Shown in pieces: positions 26,517 to 35,876 of a stretch of 64,000 nucleotides of DNA. The stretch is taken from assembly GCA_964403935.1 (NCBI GenBank), contig CAYOIB010000005.1, positions 14,783-78,782 on the forward strand. The letters are read 5' to 3'. This DNA is from SLLG01 sp964403935 (GTDB taxonomy: Bacteria > Verrucomicrobiota > Verrucomicrobiia > Opitutales > Oceanipulchritudinaceae). The notes under the pieces were generated by a model. It saw only the letters and a list, made by a program, of their open reading frames with translations. It made no database searches and was not told the origin of the DNA. The first letter of the stretch is position 1; the number at the start of each line of letters is the position of its first letter. The position numbers and the translations under genes are program-made.

Positions 26517-27142
26517 TGCAATTTTCTCCTCCCAAACGAAATTACGGCGGTTACATTTTTGACTGCGACGGAACGCTGGCAGATTCCATGAGCATCCACT
26601 TCGAGGCCTGGACACAGGGACTCAAGGCGGGTGGATCAAAACATGAGCTCAGCCCCCACGGCTTCATGAGTGTCGCCGGGATGGCGCTGGTTCAAACCGT
26701 CGAGTACTGGGAAGAGAATTACGGAGAAAGAATCAACCTGGACGCCGTCATCAAAGCAAAGAACGCCTACTTTGAAGAAAACCGTGACCGGATAGCGCCT
26801 ATTGAACCCATCGTTCGCTTTGCGACCGGGCTTCACGAGCAAGGCAGGCCGATCGCGGTGGCTTCAGGCGGGCGTCAGGTCGATGTCCTCTGGACCCTGC
26901 ATCACATTGGCATCGCCGATCTCTTTCAGGTGATCGTCACGGCCGACGACGTGGAAACAGCCAAGCCCGCGCCTGACCTCTTTCTGCTGGCAGCAAAGCG
27001 ATTGGGGATCGAGCCTACCGAATGCTTTGTCCTGGAAGACAGCGACCTCGGGATCGAGGCCGCCAATCTGGCCGGAATGGATTCTGTCCGCCTCCCGTCC
27101 TTCGCCGATCTGGCGGATCGGCTATCGGGCAACGAAGAATAG
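26513..27142 (+). CDS. HAD-superfamily phosphatase, beta-phosphoglucomutase/phosphatase-like
   Basis: A 209-aa HAD hydrolase with a C1-type helical cap. Motif I is FDCDGTLADSM (Asp nucleophile and Asp acid/base), motif II AVASGGRQVDV, motif III Lys in ETAKPAPDLFLLAAKRLG, motif IV FVLEDSDLGIEAANLAGM. The substrate is probably a small phosphorylated sugar or phosphoglycolate; sequence does not decide. The start overlaps the prfC stop, and a second in-frame ATG follows at once (26516). Ends 1 bp from the convergent ilvC stop. Confidence 0.9.
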   Translation: MMQFSPPKRNYGGYIFDCDGTLADSMSIHFEAWTQGLKAGGSKHELSPHGFMSVAGMALVQTVEYWEENYGERINLDAVIKAKNAYFEENRDRIAPIEPIVRFATGLHEQGRPIAVASGGRQVDVLWTLHHIGIADLFQVIVTADDVETAKPAPDLFLLAAKRLGIEPTECFVLEDSDLGIEAANLAGMDSVRLPSFADLADRLSGNEE

Positions 27143-27143
27143 C

Positions 27144-28175
27144 CTATTCGCCGTAAGCGGCCTGGGCACCCTTAATGTTCTTGTGCTTGACCCAGGGCAT
27201 GAGGCTGCGGAGGCGGGCTCCGGTCTTCTCGATCGGATGGCGCGCGCTCTCCTTCTGGTAATTCTTGTAATTCGGGAACCCGCTCTCAGCTTCCTTCACC
27301 CACTCGCGAGCGAATTTGCCGGATTGGATTTCCTTGAGGATCGTCTGCATCGCCTTGCGCGAAGCCGCTCCAATAACACGTGGACCCCGGGTGTAATCGC
27401 CGTATTCGGCTGTTTCCGAGATTGAAAACCGCATTCCACTGATGCCGGATTCCACCATCAAATCCACGATCAGCTTAAGTTCGTGCAAGCACTCAAAGTA
27501 AGCCATCTCCGGCTGGTAGCCCGCTTCAACCAGAGTCTCATACCCCGCCTGTACAAGCGCACTCGCTCCGCCACAAAGAACGGCTTGTTCGCCAAACAGG
27601 TCTGTTTCGGTTTCTTCCTGAAAGGTCGTTTGAATGACGCCGGCCCGGGTCGAGCCGATACCCTTGGCCCAGGCCAAGGCGATGGACTTCGCGTCCTTGG
27701 CTGAACCCTTCTCCACCGCGATGAGTGCTGGAACCCCTTTGCCCTCGCGGTATTGAGCGCGCACGATATGGCCGGGGCCCTTCGGCGCGACCATGATCAC
27801 ACTGACACCCGCTGGCGGCGTGATCAGCTTGTAATGAATGCTGAAACCGTGAATGAAGGCCAGCGTCTTGCCCTTTGTGAGCCGTGGAGCGATCACCTTC
27901 TCAAAGAGCTCCCGCTGCTTCATATCGGGAACGGCAATCATGATCACATCCGCCTTCTCGACGGCTTCCGCCGTCTCGTAAACTTCAAACCCCCGCTCCT
28001 TGGCCACAGGAATGGACTTGCTGCCGGCATAGAGTCCAATGATGACCTTGAGTCCGCTCTCCTTCAGGTTCAATGCGTGGGCATGGCCTTGGGAACCAAA
28101 ACCAATAACAGCGAGCGTTTTTCCATTCAGGACGCCGAGATCAGCATCCTTATCCGTGTAGACTTTTGCGGGCAT
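27144..28175 (-). CDS. ilvC: Ketol-acid reductoisomerase
   Basis: Isomerises and reduces 2-acetolactate or 2-aceto-2-hydroxybutyrate in valine/isoleucine synthesis. 343 aa, class I (short) form. Seen: Rossmann IGFGSQGHAHALNLKESG, the cofactor loop GLYAGSKSIPVAKERGF, APKGPGHIVRAQYREGKG, the metal ligands in TDLFGEQAVLCGG and CLHELKLIVDLM, and SISETAEYGDYTRGPRV. In the cofactor loop the usual Arg (LRxGS) is Tyr while both serines remain, so NADPH is still likely but not certain. Start at 28175 (MPAKVY). It follows ilvN by 40 bp on the same strand. Confidence 0.96.
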   Translation of the reverse strand: MPAKVYTDKDADLGVLNGKTLAVIGFGSQGHAHALNLKESGLKVIIGLYAGSKSIPVAKERGFEVYETAEAVEKADVIMIAVPDMKQRELFEKVIAPRLTKGKTLAFIHGFSIHYKLITPPAGVSVIMVAPKGPGHIVRAQYREGKGVPALIAVEKGSAKDAKSIALAWAKGIGSTRAGVIQTTFQEETETDLFGEQAVLCGGASALVQAGYETLVEAGYQPEMAYFECLHELKLIVDLMVESGISGMRFSISETAEYGDYTRGPRVIGAASRKAMQTILKEIQSGKFAREWVKEAESGFPNYKNYQKESARHPIEKTGARLRSLMPWVKHKNIKGAQAAYGE

Positions 28176-28215
28176 GACGACTTTCTTTTCTGGGGGTTGA
28201 ATTCTGATGGCCGGA

Positions 28216-28704
28216 TCAAAGTTCCAGCTTGCGATTCCGTTCGAGGGCAGCGATCCCGGTCCGAGCCATTGCCTTGATGCCAAATGGCTCCACCATCTGC
28301 AGGAAGGCTTCCACCTTTTCGTGGTTCCCCGTCAGCTCGATGATCACGCTGCGGTGCGAAACATCGACGATCTTGGCGCGGAAGATATCACAGATCTGGA
28401 CGATCTCGGTGCGCTTGGCCCCTTCGGCGGACACCTTCAGGAGGACGAGCTCCCGCGCGGCGAACTGCCCTTGATCGAGATCCATCACCTCAACCACGTC
28501 GATCAGCTTGTGAAGCTGCTTGATGCACTGGTCCAACTGCTGGGAATCGCCCTGCACCGTTGCAGTGATGCGCGAATAGCGCGGGTCATGCGTCGGTGCG
28601 ACGTTGAGCGTATCAATATTGAAACCGCGACCGCTGAACATGCCAGCAACGCGGGCAAGGACGCCGAATTTATTCTCAACCAGAACGGAAAGGGTGTGTG
28701 GCAT
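28216..28704 (-). CDS. ilvN: Acetolactate synthase small (regulatory) subunit
   Basis: A 162-aa regulatory subunit that activates the catalytic subunit and confers valine feedback inhibition. N-terminal ACT domain MPHTLSVLVENKFGVLARVAGMFSGRGFNI, then the second half ARELVLLKVSA...IVDVSHRSVIIELTGNHEKVEAFLQMVEPFGI. Length and sequence match IlvN/IlvH of the 160-aa class. The catalytic subunit (ilvB) is not upstream: about 130 bp of non-coding DNA and an unrelated gene lie there. Forms an ilvN-ilvC unit. Confidence 0.95.
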   Translation of the reverse strand: MPHTLSVLVENKFGVLARVAGMFSGRGFNIDTLNVAPTHDPRYSRITATVQGDSQQLDQCIKQLHKLIDVVEVMDLDQGQFAARELVLLKVSAEGAKRTEIVQICDIFRAKIVDVSHRSVIIELTGNHEKVEAFLQMVEPFGIKAMARTGIAALERNRKLEL

Positions 28705-28805
28705 GATATTTTACAGAAATCGGTTTCACCGCCGGGTCCGCCAAGCGCGGATCACCTTGGAAGGCAAAGCCAGAGCAATCGGATAGAGGTCCGCTCAAGG
28801 CAAGC

Positions 28806-28821
28806 AAAAAGCCCTTTGGGC
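28806..28821 (-). terminator. Rho-independent terminator after the zinc-ribbon gene
   Basis: On the minus strand, GCCC-AAA-GGGC followed directly by TTTTT, beginning 13 bp after the stop of the gene at 28835-29545. A short, compact hairpin with a five-T run; it would also insulate ilvN from upstream reading. Confidence 0.55.
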
Positions 28822-28834
28822 GGCTGAGTCGGGA

Positions 28835-29545
28835 TCAGCGGTCGTGGTAAACAATCCGACCACAACTGTCGCAACGGACAATCTCTTCGCCTTTTCGGGT
28901 CCCGCTTTCCACATCTCCCGACACCTTGATATGGCAACCCATGCAACGCCCTTCCTGAAGGGGCACGATGACCGGCGGGCGCTTGACCTGGGTCTTCACG
29001 AAGCGATAGGTGGCGAGCAACACCGGGTCCACCTCCGCCTCGGCGGCCCCCACGGCCTGTGAAGCACTATCAATTTCCGCCACGACGTTGCTTTCAATCT
29101 CATCCAGCCGCTTTAGCTCGGCCTCAAAAATGCGAATGCGTTCGGCAATCTCTTCTTCGGCACGGGCGTTTTCTGCCTTCTGTTCATCAATCGCTTCAAG
29201 GACGGCCAACTCTTCATCCTCGGTCTCACTGATCTTGCCTTTCACCAACTCGATCTCCTGGGCGAGGGCCATGTATTCTTCGTTCTTCTTTACCTGGAGC
29301 TGCTGGTTGAGGTATTTGCGGATGGTTTCTTCCGCTGCCTGGGTGGACCCTTCGAGCTCCTTGCGCCTGACCTCGAGCTGCTTCAAAAGTTGCTGCAAAT
29401 CGAGGCGCCGCTGCTGTTCGTCAGCGATCGAGGCTTCGGCCTGAGCCCGTTCCACAGGGATGTGGTCCCGTTGGCGCACCAACTGTGTATGCCGCGCATC
29501 GCGGTCTTGTAGAATGAGAAGTTTAGCAAACTTGTCGGCCACCAT
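28835..29545 (-). CDS. Coiled-coil protein with C4 zinc ribbon (CdsZ/DUF164-like)
   Basis: A 236-aa protein. Residues 1-170 are a long alpha-helical hairpin (Glu/Ala/Lys/Gln-rich heptads, e.g. EEEIAERIRIFEAELKRLDE). The C-terminus is a zinc ribbon: CMGC (in EGRCMGCHIKVSG) and CDSC (in VRCDSCGRIVYH). This is the CdsZ / C4-type zinc-ribbon family, whose chlamydial member has been tied to type III secretion, although the family is far wider. Start at 29545 (MVADKFAKLL) fits homologues; ATG 29599 is possible. Divergent from the DinG-like helicase. Confidence 0.87.
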   Translation of the reverse strand: MVADKFAKLLILQDRDARHTQLVRQRDHIPVERAQAEASIADEQQRRLDLQQLLKQLEVRRKELEGSTQAAEETIRKYLNQQLQVKKNEEYMALAQEIELVKGKISETEDEELAVLEAIDEQKAENARAEEEIAERIRIFEAELKRLDEIESNVVAEIDSASQAVGAAEAEVDPVLLATYRFVKTQVKRPPVIVPLQEGRCMGCHIKVSGDVESGTRKGEEIVRCDSCGRIVYHDR

Positions 29546-29647
29546 CACCTCTGAGATTGAGGACAGGGGAATCTTATCGGCAATCCCAAAGGACACCATT
29601 TTCAAAGACCGTTGATAAAAGTGGGCGAAAGGGTTTCGCTACTGCCA

Positions 29648-31714
29648 ATGATTGGCCTTCGCGAGGACTATGGTGAAGATCCACCCGAAATACCGGCACC
29701 CCCACACACGGAGGCCGTTTTCGGTGCGATGGGCTACTTGGTTGAGGCCCTCCGCCTCCAGCACCGCCCGCAACAGGAAGCAATGGCCGAGGCGGTGGCA
29801 AAATCCATCGACACGGTCACCCCCCTTTTCTTTGAAGCGGGCACGGGCGTCGGCAAGAGCCTGGCCTACCTGATCCCCGGGATCATGCGAGCAGTTTTGG
29901 AGCGGCGGCCCTTCGTCGTATCCACCCACACCATCGCCCTGCAGGAGCAGATTCTAAATAAGGACCTCGAACTCTGCCGCCGGCTCTTTTCATCGGTCGA
30001 CTCGTTAGGCCCCTTCGCCGAGTTTCGCACAGCGCTCATGGTGGGACGGGGCAACTACCTCTGCGGAACGCGCCTGGCACAGGCGATCGAAACGCGCACG
30101 GACTTGTTCGGCTCACTGCAGCAGGCAGAGCTTGAACGAATTGCGGAGTGGTCCGTCTCGAGTTCAACCGGGCTTTACCAGGAGATGAGCCCCGAACCGG
30201 ATCGGGAGGTCTGGGAATGGGTCAACGCTGAGGGGTCGGCCTGTAATCCGCGCAACTGCAGCCACGATACCTGTTTCTACCGAAAGGCGCGCAAGCGAAT
30301 GCAGGAGGCAAACGTGATTATCGTGAATCACAGTCTTCTTTTCGCCCTCCTTGGCGCGGGCATGCAACCCAAGGGCGACACACCCGGAATCCTTCTGCCC
30401 GATGATTTTCTGGTTCTTGACGAAGCCCACACCGTGCCAGGCGTGGCAACGGATCATTTTGGCGAGCGCGTCAGCTCGTATGGTGTCCGGCGCACCCTCA
30501 TGCGCCTGTGCAATCCCCAACGCAAAAAGAACCGGGGCCTGCTCGACCGGATTGGCAAACCGGGTGACGCGGTTCTGGTTCATCGTGCGGCCGAAGCGGC
30601 GGAAGCCTTCTTCAACGGGATTGCCCAGCACTTGCTGCAGAAGCGTGCCGTCGTCCGCCTGAACACCGAGGACTGGGCGGAGCCAATCATCGACGAGCCG
30701 TTCTCCGAGCTCATCAAACGGCTGAGCGACCGCATCGCGCAGATGGACGAAGGCCCGTTGCGCGACGAGGTCCAGGGCATGCGCCAGCGGCTTAACGGGT
30801 ACCTCTCCAGCATCCGGCAATGCCTCTCACTCTCCAACCCTGACGACGTCTACTGGGTGGAACGGAGTGGACGGCGGCAAACAATCGTCACCCTCCGTTC
30901 CGCGCCCATCGACGTCGCCCCCGCCCTCCATCAAGCACTCTTTGCCCGCCAGACGGCCGTGATCATGACCAGTGCCACCCTTGCCGATGGGCCTGGTCTC
31001 GAACGCTTTATGGCCACCGTCGGTGCCTCGGAAGGCACCGCTGTCCAAGTTCTCTCGCCCTTTGATTTCGCGCACAATATGCGTGTGTTCGTGGCCCACG
31101 ACGCCCCGCCACCAACCCGTGAGAATGCCCGTCTGGACACGGCTTATCTCGCGGATGCCGTGACCTATTGTGCCCTGCGATGCTCCGGAGGTACCCTCGT
31201 CCTTTTCACCAGCTACGCCGACATGAATCGGGTGGCAGAGATCGGGGGGCCCGCCCTCGCCGCCGCCGGCCGAACCCTTCTGGTCCAGGGGCGCGACGGC
31301 AGTCGCTCCGATCTGATCCAACAGATGCGTTCGATCGGTGATGCCGTTCTTTTTGGGACAGAGAGCTTCTGGACAGGAATCGATGTGGCCGGCGACGCCC
31401 TCGCCCAGGTCATCATCACCAGGCTCCCTTTTGAGAACCCGAGCGAGCCCGTCGCCGAAGCCCAGGCAGAGCGCTGCCAGGCCCAGGGTGGCTCGCCTTT
31501 TTTCGACCTGATGCTCCCACGGGCGGTGATGAAGTTTCGCCAGGGAATCGGACGTCTCATCCGGACCCACGCGGACCGTGGCACGATCACGGTTCTCGAT
31601 TCGCGCGTGGTCCACAAAACTTACGGGAAGCGCTTTCTCGACATGTTGCCCGTGAGCGGATGGACGCGCTTCAGTCGAGACAACCGGGACCAGATTTTTC
31701 GGCCACTCGTCTGA
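29648..31714 (+). CDS. DinG/XPD-like iron-sulfur ATP-dependent DNA helicase
   Basis: A 688-aa superfamily 2 5'-3' helicase. Q-like and Walker A region: RPQQEAMAEAVAKSI and FFEAGTGVGKSLAYLIPG. Motif Ia is FVVSTHTIALQEQ; the iron-sulfur cluster ligands appear as C in GRGNYLCG plus the ACNPRNCSHDTCFYRKA triplet. DEAH box is LVLDEAHTVPG. C-terminal motifs are FGTESFWTGIDVAGDAL and FRQGIGRLIRTHADRGTI. Likely unwinds D-loops, R-loops or G4 in repair. Start set to ATG 29648 (MIGLREDYGED); the TTG at 29612 would add 12 residues. dnaE follows after 84 bp on the same strand. Confidence 0.93.
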   Translation: MIGLREDYGEDPPEIPAPPHTEAVFGAMGYLVEALRLQHRPQQEAMAEAVAKSIDTVTPLFFEAGTGVGKSLAYLIPGIMRAVLERRPFVVSTHTIALQEQILNKDLELCRRLFSSVDSLGPFAEFRTALMVGRGNYLCGTRLAQAIETRTDLFGSLQQAELERIAEWSVSSSTGLYQEMSPEPDREVWEWVNAEGSACNPRNCSHDTCFYRKARKRMQEANVIIVNHSLLFALLGAGMQPKGDTPGILLPDDFLVLDEAHTVPGVATDHFGERVSSYGVRRTLMRLCNPQRKKNRGLLDRIGKPGDAVLVHRAAEAAEAFFNGIAQHLLQKRAVVRLNTEDWAEPIIDEPFSELIKRLSDRIAQMDEGPLRDEVQGMRQRLNGYLSSIRQCLSLSNPDDVYWVERSGRRQTIVTLRSAPIDVAPALHQALFARQTAVIMTSATLADGPGLERFMATVGASEGTAVQVLSPFDFAHNMRVFVAHDAPPPTRENARLDTAYLADAVTYCALRCSGGTLVLFTSYADMNRVAEIGGPALAAAGRTLLVQGRDGSRSDLIQQMRSIGDAVLFGTESFWTGIDVAGDALAQVIITRLPFENPSEPVAEAQAERCQAQGGSPFFDLMLPRAVMKFRQGIGRLIRTHADRGTITVLDSRVVHKTYGKRFLDMLPVSGWTRFSRDNRDQIFRPLV

Positions 31715-31798
31715 AGCCAGGGGCCATCGACGGGAGTTGATTGTCTTCGCGAGCTCAAGTTACCTTGATTCCAGAAGGGGCTTCGGTAGCTTGAGGCC

Positions 31799-34700
31799 AT
31801 GCTCGATTCCGGTGAGAAAGGTCCCTTTGTCCACCTGCACTGTCACTCCGATTATTCCCTGCTCGATGGGTGTGCGCGTGTCGACCGCTACATGAAGCGC
31901 TGCGTGGAGCTGGGAATGCCCGCCCTGGCCCTGACCGACCACGGAAACCTTTTCGGGGCAATGAACTTCTACAAGGCGGCCAAGAAGGCAGGCATCAAGC
32001 CGCTCATTGGATGCGAGATTTATCTCGTGGCCGACCACAAGCAAGCGGAGCGACCCAAACGGGATCGAAACCGCAGCGATGATATCAACGACGTCCCGGA
32101 GGATGAGCTCGGGCCCGACCGGTTCCCGCAGCACCAGATTCACCACAAGACAATCATCGCAAAAGATTTTGAAGGCTATCAAAACCTGGTAAAGCTCGTC
32201 AGCGATGCCCATGTCAACGGCATGTATTACCGGCCACGGACAGATTTCGAAAAACTGGCCCAATACAGCAAAGGTCTGATTGGTCTCAGCGGTTGCATCA
32301 ACGGGGTGGCCACCCAACACCTCATCTACAACAACTATGCCAAAGCCCGTGAGGTAACGGCCACCTTCATCGATATCTTCGGGAAGGAAAACTATTTCAT
32401 CGAGCTGCAGGACCACGGGATGCCCGTCCAGCAGCGTATCATCCCAGAGCTTCTCAAGCTCGCCAAGGAGTTCGACCTCACAGTGGTGTGCGCCAACGAC
32501 GTTCACTATGTTTACAAGGACGACTGGGAACCGCATGACGCCCTGCTGTGCATCCAGACGGGGAAGATGGTCCGGGATTCCGACCGCATGGTCTACCCGA
32601 ACCACGAGTTTTATCTCAAGTCCCGAGCGGAGATGCTTGAGCGTTTTCGGGAAGTGCCGGAGGCGGTCGACAACACCCTGCGGGTCGCCGAGCTTGTCGA
32701 CCTGAAAATCCCCTTTGGCGAGGACCACTACCCCGTTTTCGAGCAGGATGAGACGGTCATTGTTCCCGCCGCCCCGGATTCACTGGATGAAGCGGCCTTC
32801 GAACATATCCTGAATATCTATGTCCGTGAAAAAAACCGGGTTTTGGCCCAGAACGGAAAGGAACCGATTGAACTTCGGGATGAGGAACGAGCCGCCTTCC
32901 GACGTAATGGGCTCTACTTTCTACGCCTGAGCAAGGCGGGGCTGCGTGAGCGCTACGGCGTGGACTATGACGCTGAGATCCGGGAAATCCTTGCGCAGGC
33001 AGACCCCCTTCAGGACACGCACCGAAACCTTCAGCCACCGCCAACGGAAGGCCACAAGGGGTTTACCCGCCGATTGGTCGAGCAATTCAACTTCGAATTG
33101 GCCATCATTGTCGGCACCGGTTTCATCGACTACTTTCTCATCACCTGGGACTTCATTGACTGGGCCCGGAGACAAGGCATTCCCGTGGGACCCGGTCGTG
33201 GATCAGGTGCAGGGTGTGTCATCGCCTACGTCCTCAAGATCACGGATATCGAGCCTCTGCGCTTCGGGCTCCTCTTCGAGCGGATGCTCAATCTGGAACG
33301 TGTCTCGCCGCCTGACTTCGACGTCGATTTCTGCATGCGCCGACGGGATGAGGTGGTCGGCTACGTTCGCGAGAAGTATGGGGCGGACAAGGTCGCCAAC
33401 ATCATTACCTACGGCACCTTTGGGGCCAAGATGGTCGTGAGGGACCTCGCCCGTGTGCTCGACCTTCCCTATGCCGAGGCCAACCGGATCGCGAAGATGG
33501 TCCCGGACGATCTCAACATCTCGTTGACAGACGCCGTTGCCAAATCCCATGAGCTCAGCGCGGAGATGAACCGAAACCCCGTGGTCAAGGAGATCATCCG
33601 CCAAGGGAAGGTCATTGAAGGGATGGTGCGTAACACCGGGAAACACGCCTGCGGTATCATCATCGGTGACCAGCCACTGACAAACCTTGTCCCGGTTACG
33701 CTTCAGGAAGGTGATCTCACCACACAGTATGCAAAAGGTCCGGTCGAAGACTTGGGCATGCTCAAGGCGGACTTTCTCGGGCTCAAGACGCTGACGGTCA
33801 TCGCAGACGCTCAAGACCACATCCGGAGAACAACCGGCATGAAGGACTTCGATGTCGAGAAGATCCCGCTCGATGATGAGAAAACATTCGCGCTCTTGAA
33901 CACGGGTAAGACGACGGGCGTATTTCAGCTTGAATCCTCGGGAATGCAGGCGCTGTGTCGGCAGATCGGCTTGAGTTCCTTCGAGGAGATCATTGCTCTC
34001 ATCGCGCTCTACCGGCCGGGGCCGATGCAGTTCATCCCGCAATACATCGAGGGCAAAAAGGACCCATCGAAGATCCAGGTGCCCCACCCGCTCCTTGAGG
34101 ATCTTGTCTTGGAGACCTACGGCATTCTGGTTTACCAGGAGCAGGTCATGCAAGTGGCTCAGATCATCGCGGGCTACACCCTCGGCCAAGCCGATATCCT
34201 GCGACGGGCCATGGGAAAGAAGATCGCCTCTGTCATGCAGGAGCAGAAGGATGTCTTCGTCCGCGGAGCAAAAGAAACCCAAAACATCGATCGGGCAAAG
34301 GCAGCCGAGATCTTTGCTATCCTGGAGAAATTCGCCCAGTATGGTTTCAATAAATCTCACTCGGCGGCCTATGCGATGCTCAGTTATCGCACCGCCTATC
34401 TAAAAGCCAACTTTCCGGTGCAATTCATGGCCGGGGTCCTGGGCTGCGAGTTGGGGAAAGCCGATAAGGTGGCCCACTTTATCGAGGAATGCGCCTCCAT
34501 GGGCGTCAGCGTCTCGGGCCCCGATGTAAACGAATCCCGCGAGACTTTCACTCCGGTCATGGACGGTGCCGAAGGTTCCATCCGCTTCGGGCTGGCAGCG
34601 ATCAAGGGTGTCGGTGATGTCCCCGCCCGCGCCATCATCGACGAACGGGAAAAGAATGGCCCCTACAACGATTTCAGGGACTTTGCCACGCGGACGGACA

Positions 34701-35629
34701 CCAAGGCCGTCAATCGACGTGTATTGGAAAACCTGATACGAACAGGAGCTTTTGATACTTTTGGTGAAGACCGCGGGGCCCTCGCCGCAACCCTGGATGC
34801 AACGCTGAGCGAGATTCAGGACTTGCAGCGCGACGCCGCTATCGGGCAGGCCAATATGTTTGACATCTTTGAAGAGCCTCCGGTTGCCTCCAAATCCAAG
34901 GTCGTTTCCGACGCACGTTCAAATGCCATCATGCCCTTGGCGGAGAGACTGCAGCACGAGCGTGAGCTTCTCGGTTTCTATGTGAGCGGACACCCGATGA
35001 ACGCCTATCGCGGGCTGGCCGAGAAGCTCGATACCTTTGTCGGCGATGGCTACCTGATAATAGAGAATCGAGCCCCATTCCGGCTGTGTGCCGTGATTAC
35101 CGGGGTGGAAAAGAAGATCGCGCGGAAAGACAACCGCCCGTGGGCCATTCTCAACGTCGCAACCCGCAGCCACACTTACTCGGTGAACTTCTTCGCCGAC
35201 TCATTCGAAACCTGTAAGGAACTCTGTGTCGAAGGCAACACGGTCATGATCGAGGGACAGATCATGGTCCGGGCCGATGACGAAATTCAGCTCGGTGGAA
35301 ACTCCATGGTTGGTCTCGACCGCGCACTCGGCGATCTGGTGCGTGGACTGACTTTCGTCATCGATCCCAACGGCAAGAGTTGCGACTTTGTCCGACAACT
35401 CCAACGCGAAGTTGAGAACGATCCGGGAAGCACCCGAATCAAGCTCGGCCTCTTGATTGATGACGATCAGGTTCTTCTTGCCGACCTCCCCTCCTCGCTG
35501 AACTGGTTTGTTCGAAAGGAGGGATTCAGTCGGCTGCAGGGGCATCCTGCCCTTCGCGAGATCATCGTCGAGGCCCCGCAAGTCGAAGCCCCGCGCCCCC
35601 GCTGGGAACGCGCACGAAAAGGCGCATAG
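31799..35629 (+). CDS. dnaE: DNA polymerase III alpha subunit
   Basis: Replicative polymerase catalytic subunit, 1276 aa, DnaE1-type length. The N-terminal PHP domain has an intact-looking metal site (HLHCHSDYSLLDG, ALTDHGNLFG, GCEIYL). Polymerase active site: PDFDVDF (two aspartates) and ADFLGLKTLTV (third). GPGRGSGAGCV is the nucleotide-binding loop; YGILVYQEQVMQVAQ, GYTLGQADILRRAMGKK and FNKSHSAAYAMLSYRTAYLKA are DnaE signatures. The helix-hairpin-helix region (AAIKGVGDVPARAI), the beta-binding tail region and an OB-fold follow (about 1080-1180). The residues after 1230 are a variable basic tail. Confidence 0.97.
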   Translation: MLDSGEKGPFVHLHCHSDYSLLDGCARVDRYMKRCVELGMPALALTDHGNLFGAMNFYKAAKKAGIKPLIGCEIYLVADHKQAERPKRDRNRSDDINDVPEDELGPDRFPQHQIHHKTIIAKDFEGYQNLVKLVSDAHVNGMYYRPRTDFEKLAQYSKGLIGLSGCINGVATQHLIYNNYAKAREVTATFIDIFGKENYFIELQDHGMPVQQRIIPELLKLAKEFDLTVVCANDVHYVYKDDWEPHDALLCIQTGKMVRDSDRMVYPNHEFYLKSRAEMLERFREVPEAVDNTLRVAELVDLKIPFGEDHYPVFEQDETVIVPAAPDSLDEAAFEHILNIYVREKNRVLAQNGKEPIELRDEERAAFRRNGLYFLRLSKAGLRERYGVDYDAEIREILAQADPLQDTHRNLQPPPTEGHKGFTRRLVEQFNFELAIIVGTGFIDYFLITWDFIDWARRQGIPVGPGRGSGAGCVIAYVLKITDIEPLRFGLLFERMLNLERVSPPDFDVDFCMRRRDEVVGYVREKYGADKVANIITYGTFGAKMVVRDLARVLDLPYAEANRIAKMVPDDLNISLTDAVAKSHELSAEMNRNPVVKEIIRQGKVIEGMVRNTGKHACGIIIGDQPLTNLVPVTLQEGDLTTQYAKGPVEDLGMLKADFLGLKTLTVIADAQDHIRRTTGMKDFDVEKIPLDDEKTFALLNTGKTTGVFQLESSGMQALCRQIGLSSFEEIIALIALYRPGPMQFIPQYIEGKKDPSKIQVPHPLLEDLVLETYGILVYQEQVMQVAQIIAGYTLGQADILRRAMGKKIASVMQEQKDVFVRGAKETQNIDRAKAAEIFAILEKFAQYGFNKSHSAAYAMLSYRTAYLKANFPVQFMAGVLGCELGKADKVAHFIEECASMGVSVSGPDVNESRETFTPVMDGAEGSIRFGLAAIKGVGDVPARAIIDEREKNGPYNDFRDFATRTDTKAVNRRVLENLIRTGAFDTFGEDRGALAATLDATLSEIQDLQRDAAIGQANMFDIFEEPPVASKSKVVSDARSNAIMPLAERLQHERELLGFYVSGHPMNAYRGLAEKLDTFVGDGYLIIENRAPFRLCAVITGVEKKIARKDNRPWAILNVATRSHTYSVNFFADSFETCKELCVEGNTVMIEGQIMVRADDEIQLGGNSMVGLDRALGDLVRGLTFVIDPNGKSCDFVRQLQREVENDPGSTRIKLGLLIDDDQVLLADLPSSLNWFVRKEGFSRLQGHPALREIIVEAPQVEAPRPRWERARKGA

Positions 35630-35876
35630 GCAGCCTGAGCGGCTCCCGCGACCTTCACCGCTTAAGAAGCTCCTCAACCCGGTATGACGCTTGCCGGAGG
35701 TGCCTGATTCCTCCACTACACCCACGCCGCCTCAGCCGCCTTGGCCCGCCAGTCCTTTCTTGCCAAAGGCTTCGCTCATAGGACTTGAACATCAAATGCT
35801 CACCCGGTTGACTCCCTAAGTGGCACGGCTTCCGGTAAAATCAGTGCGGCAGATTTCGCGCTTCTCTCTCGAAAGA

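Noticed and set aside
33203..34360. 385-codon minus-strand frame opposite dnaE
   Set aside because: Antisense to the polymerase active-site region; His/Asp-rich translation without motifs.
35630..35876. Possible tRNA or structured RNA between dnaE and the S9 peptidase (GGACTTGAAC and small inverted repeats such as AGTCCT/AGGACT)
   Set aside because: The arms do not assemble into a cloverleaf and no T-loop/acceptor pairing works on either strand; nothing else supported in these 247 bp.
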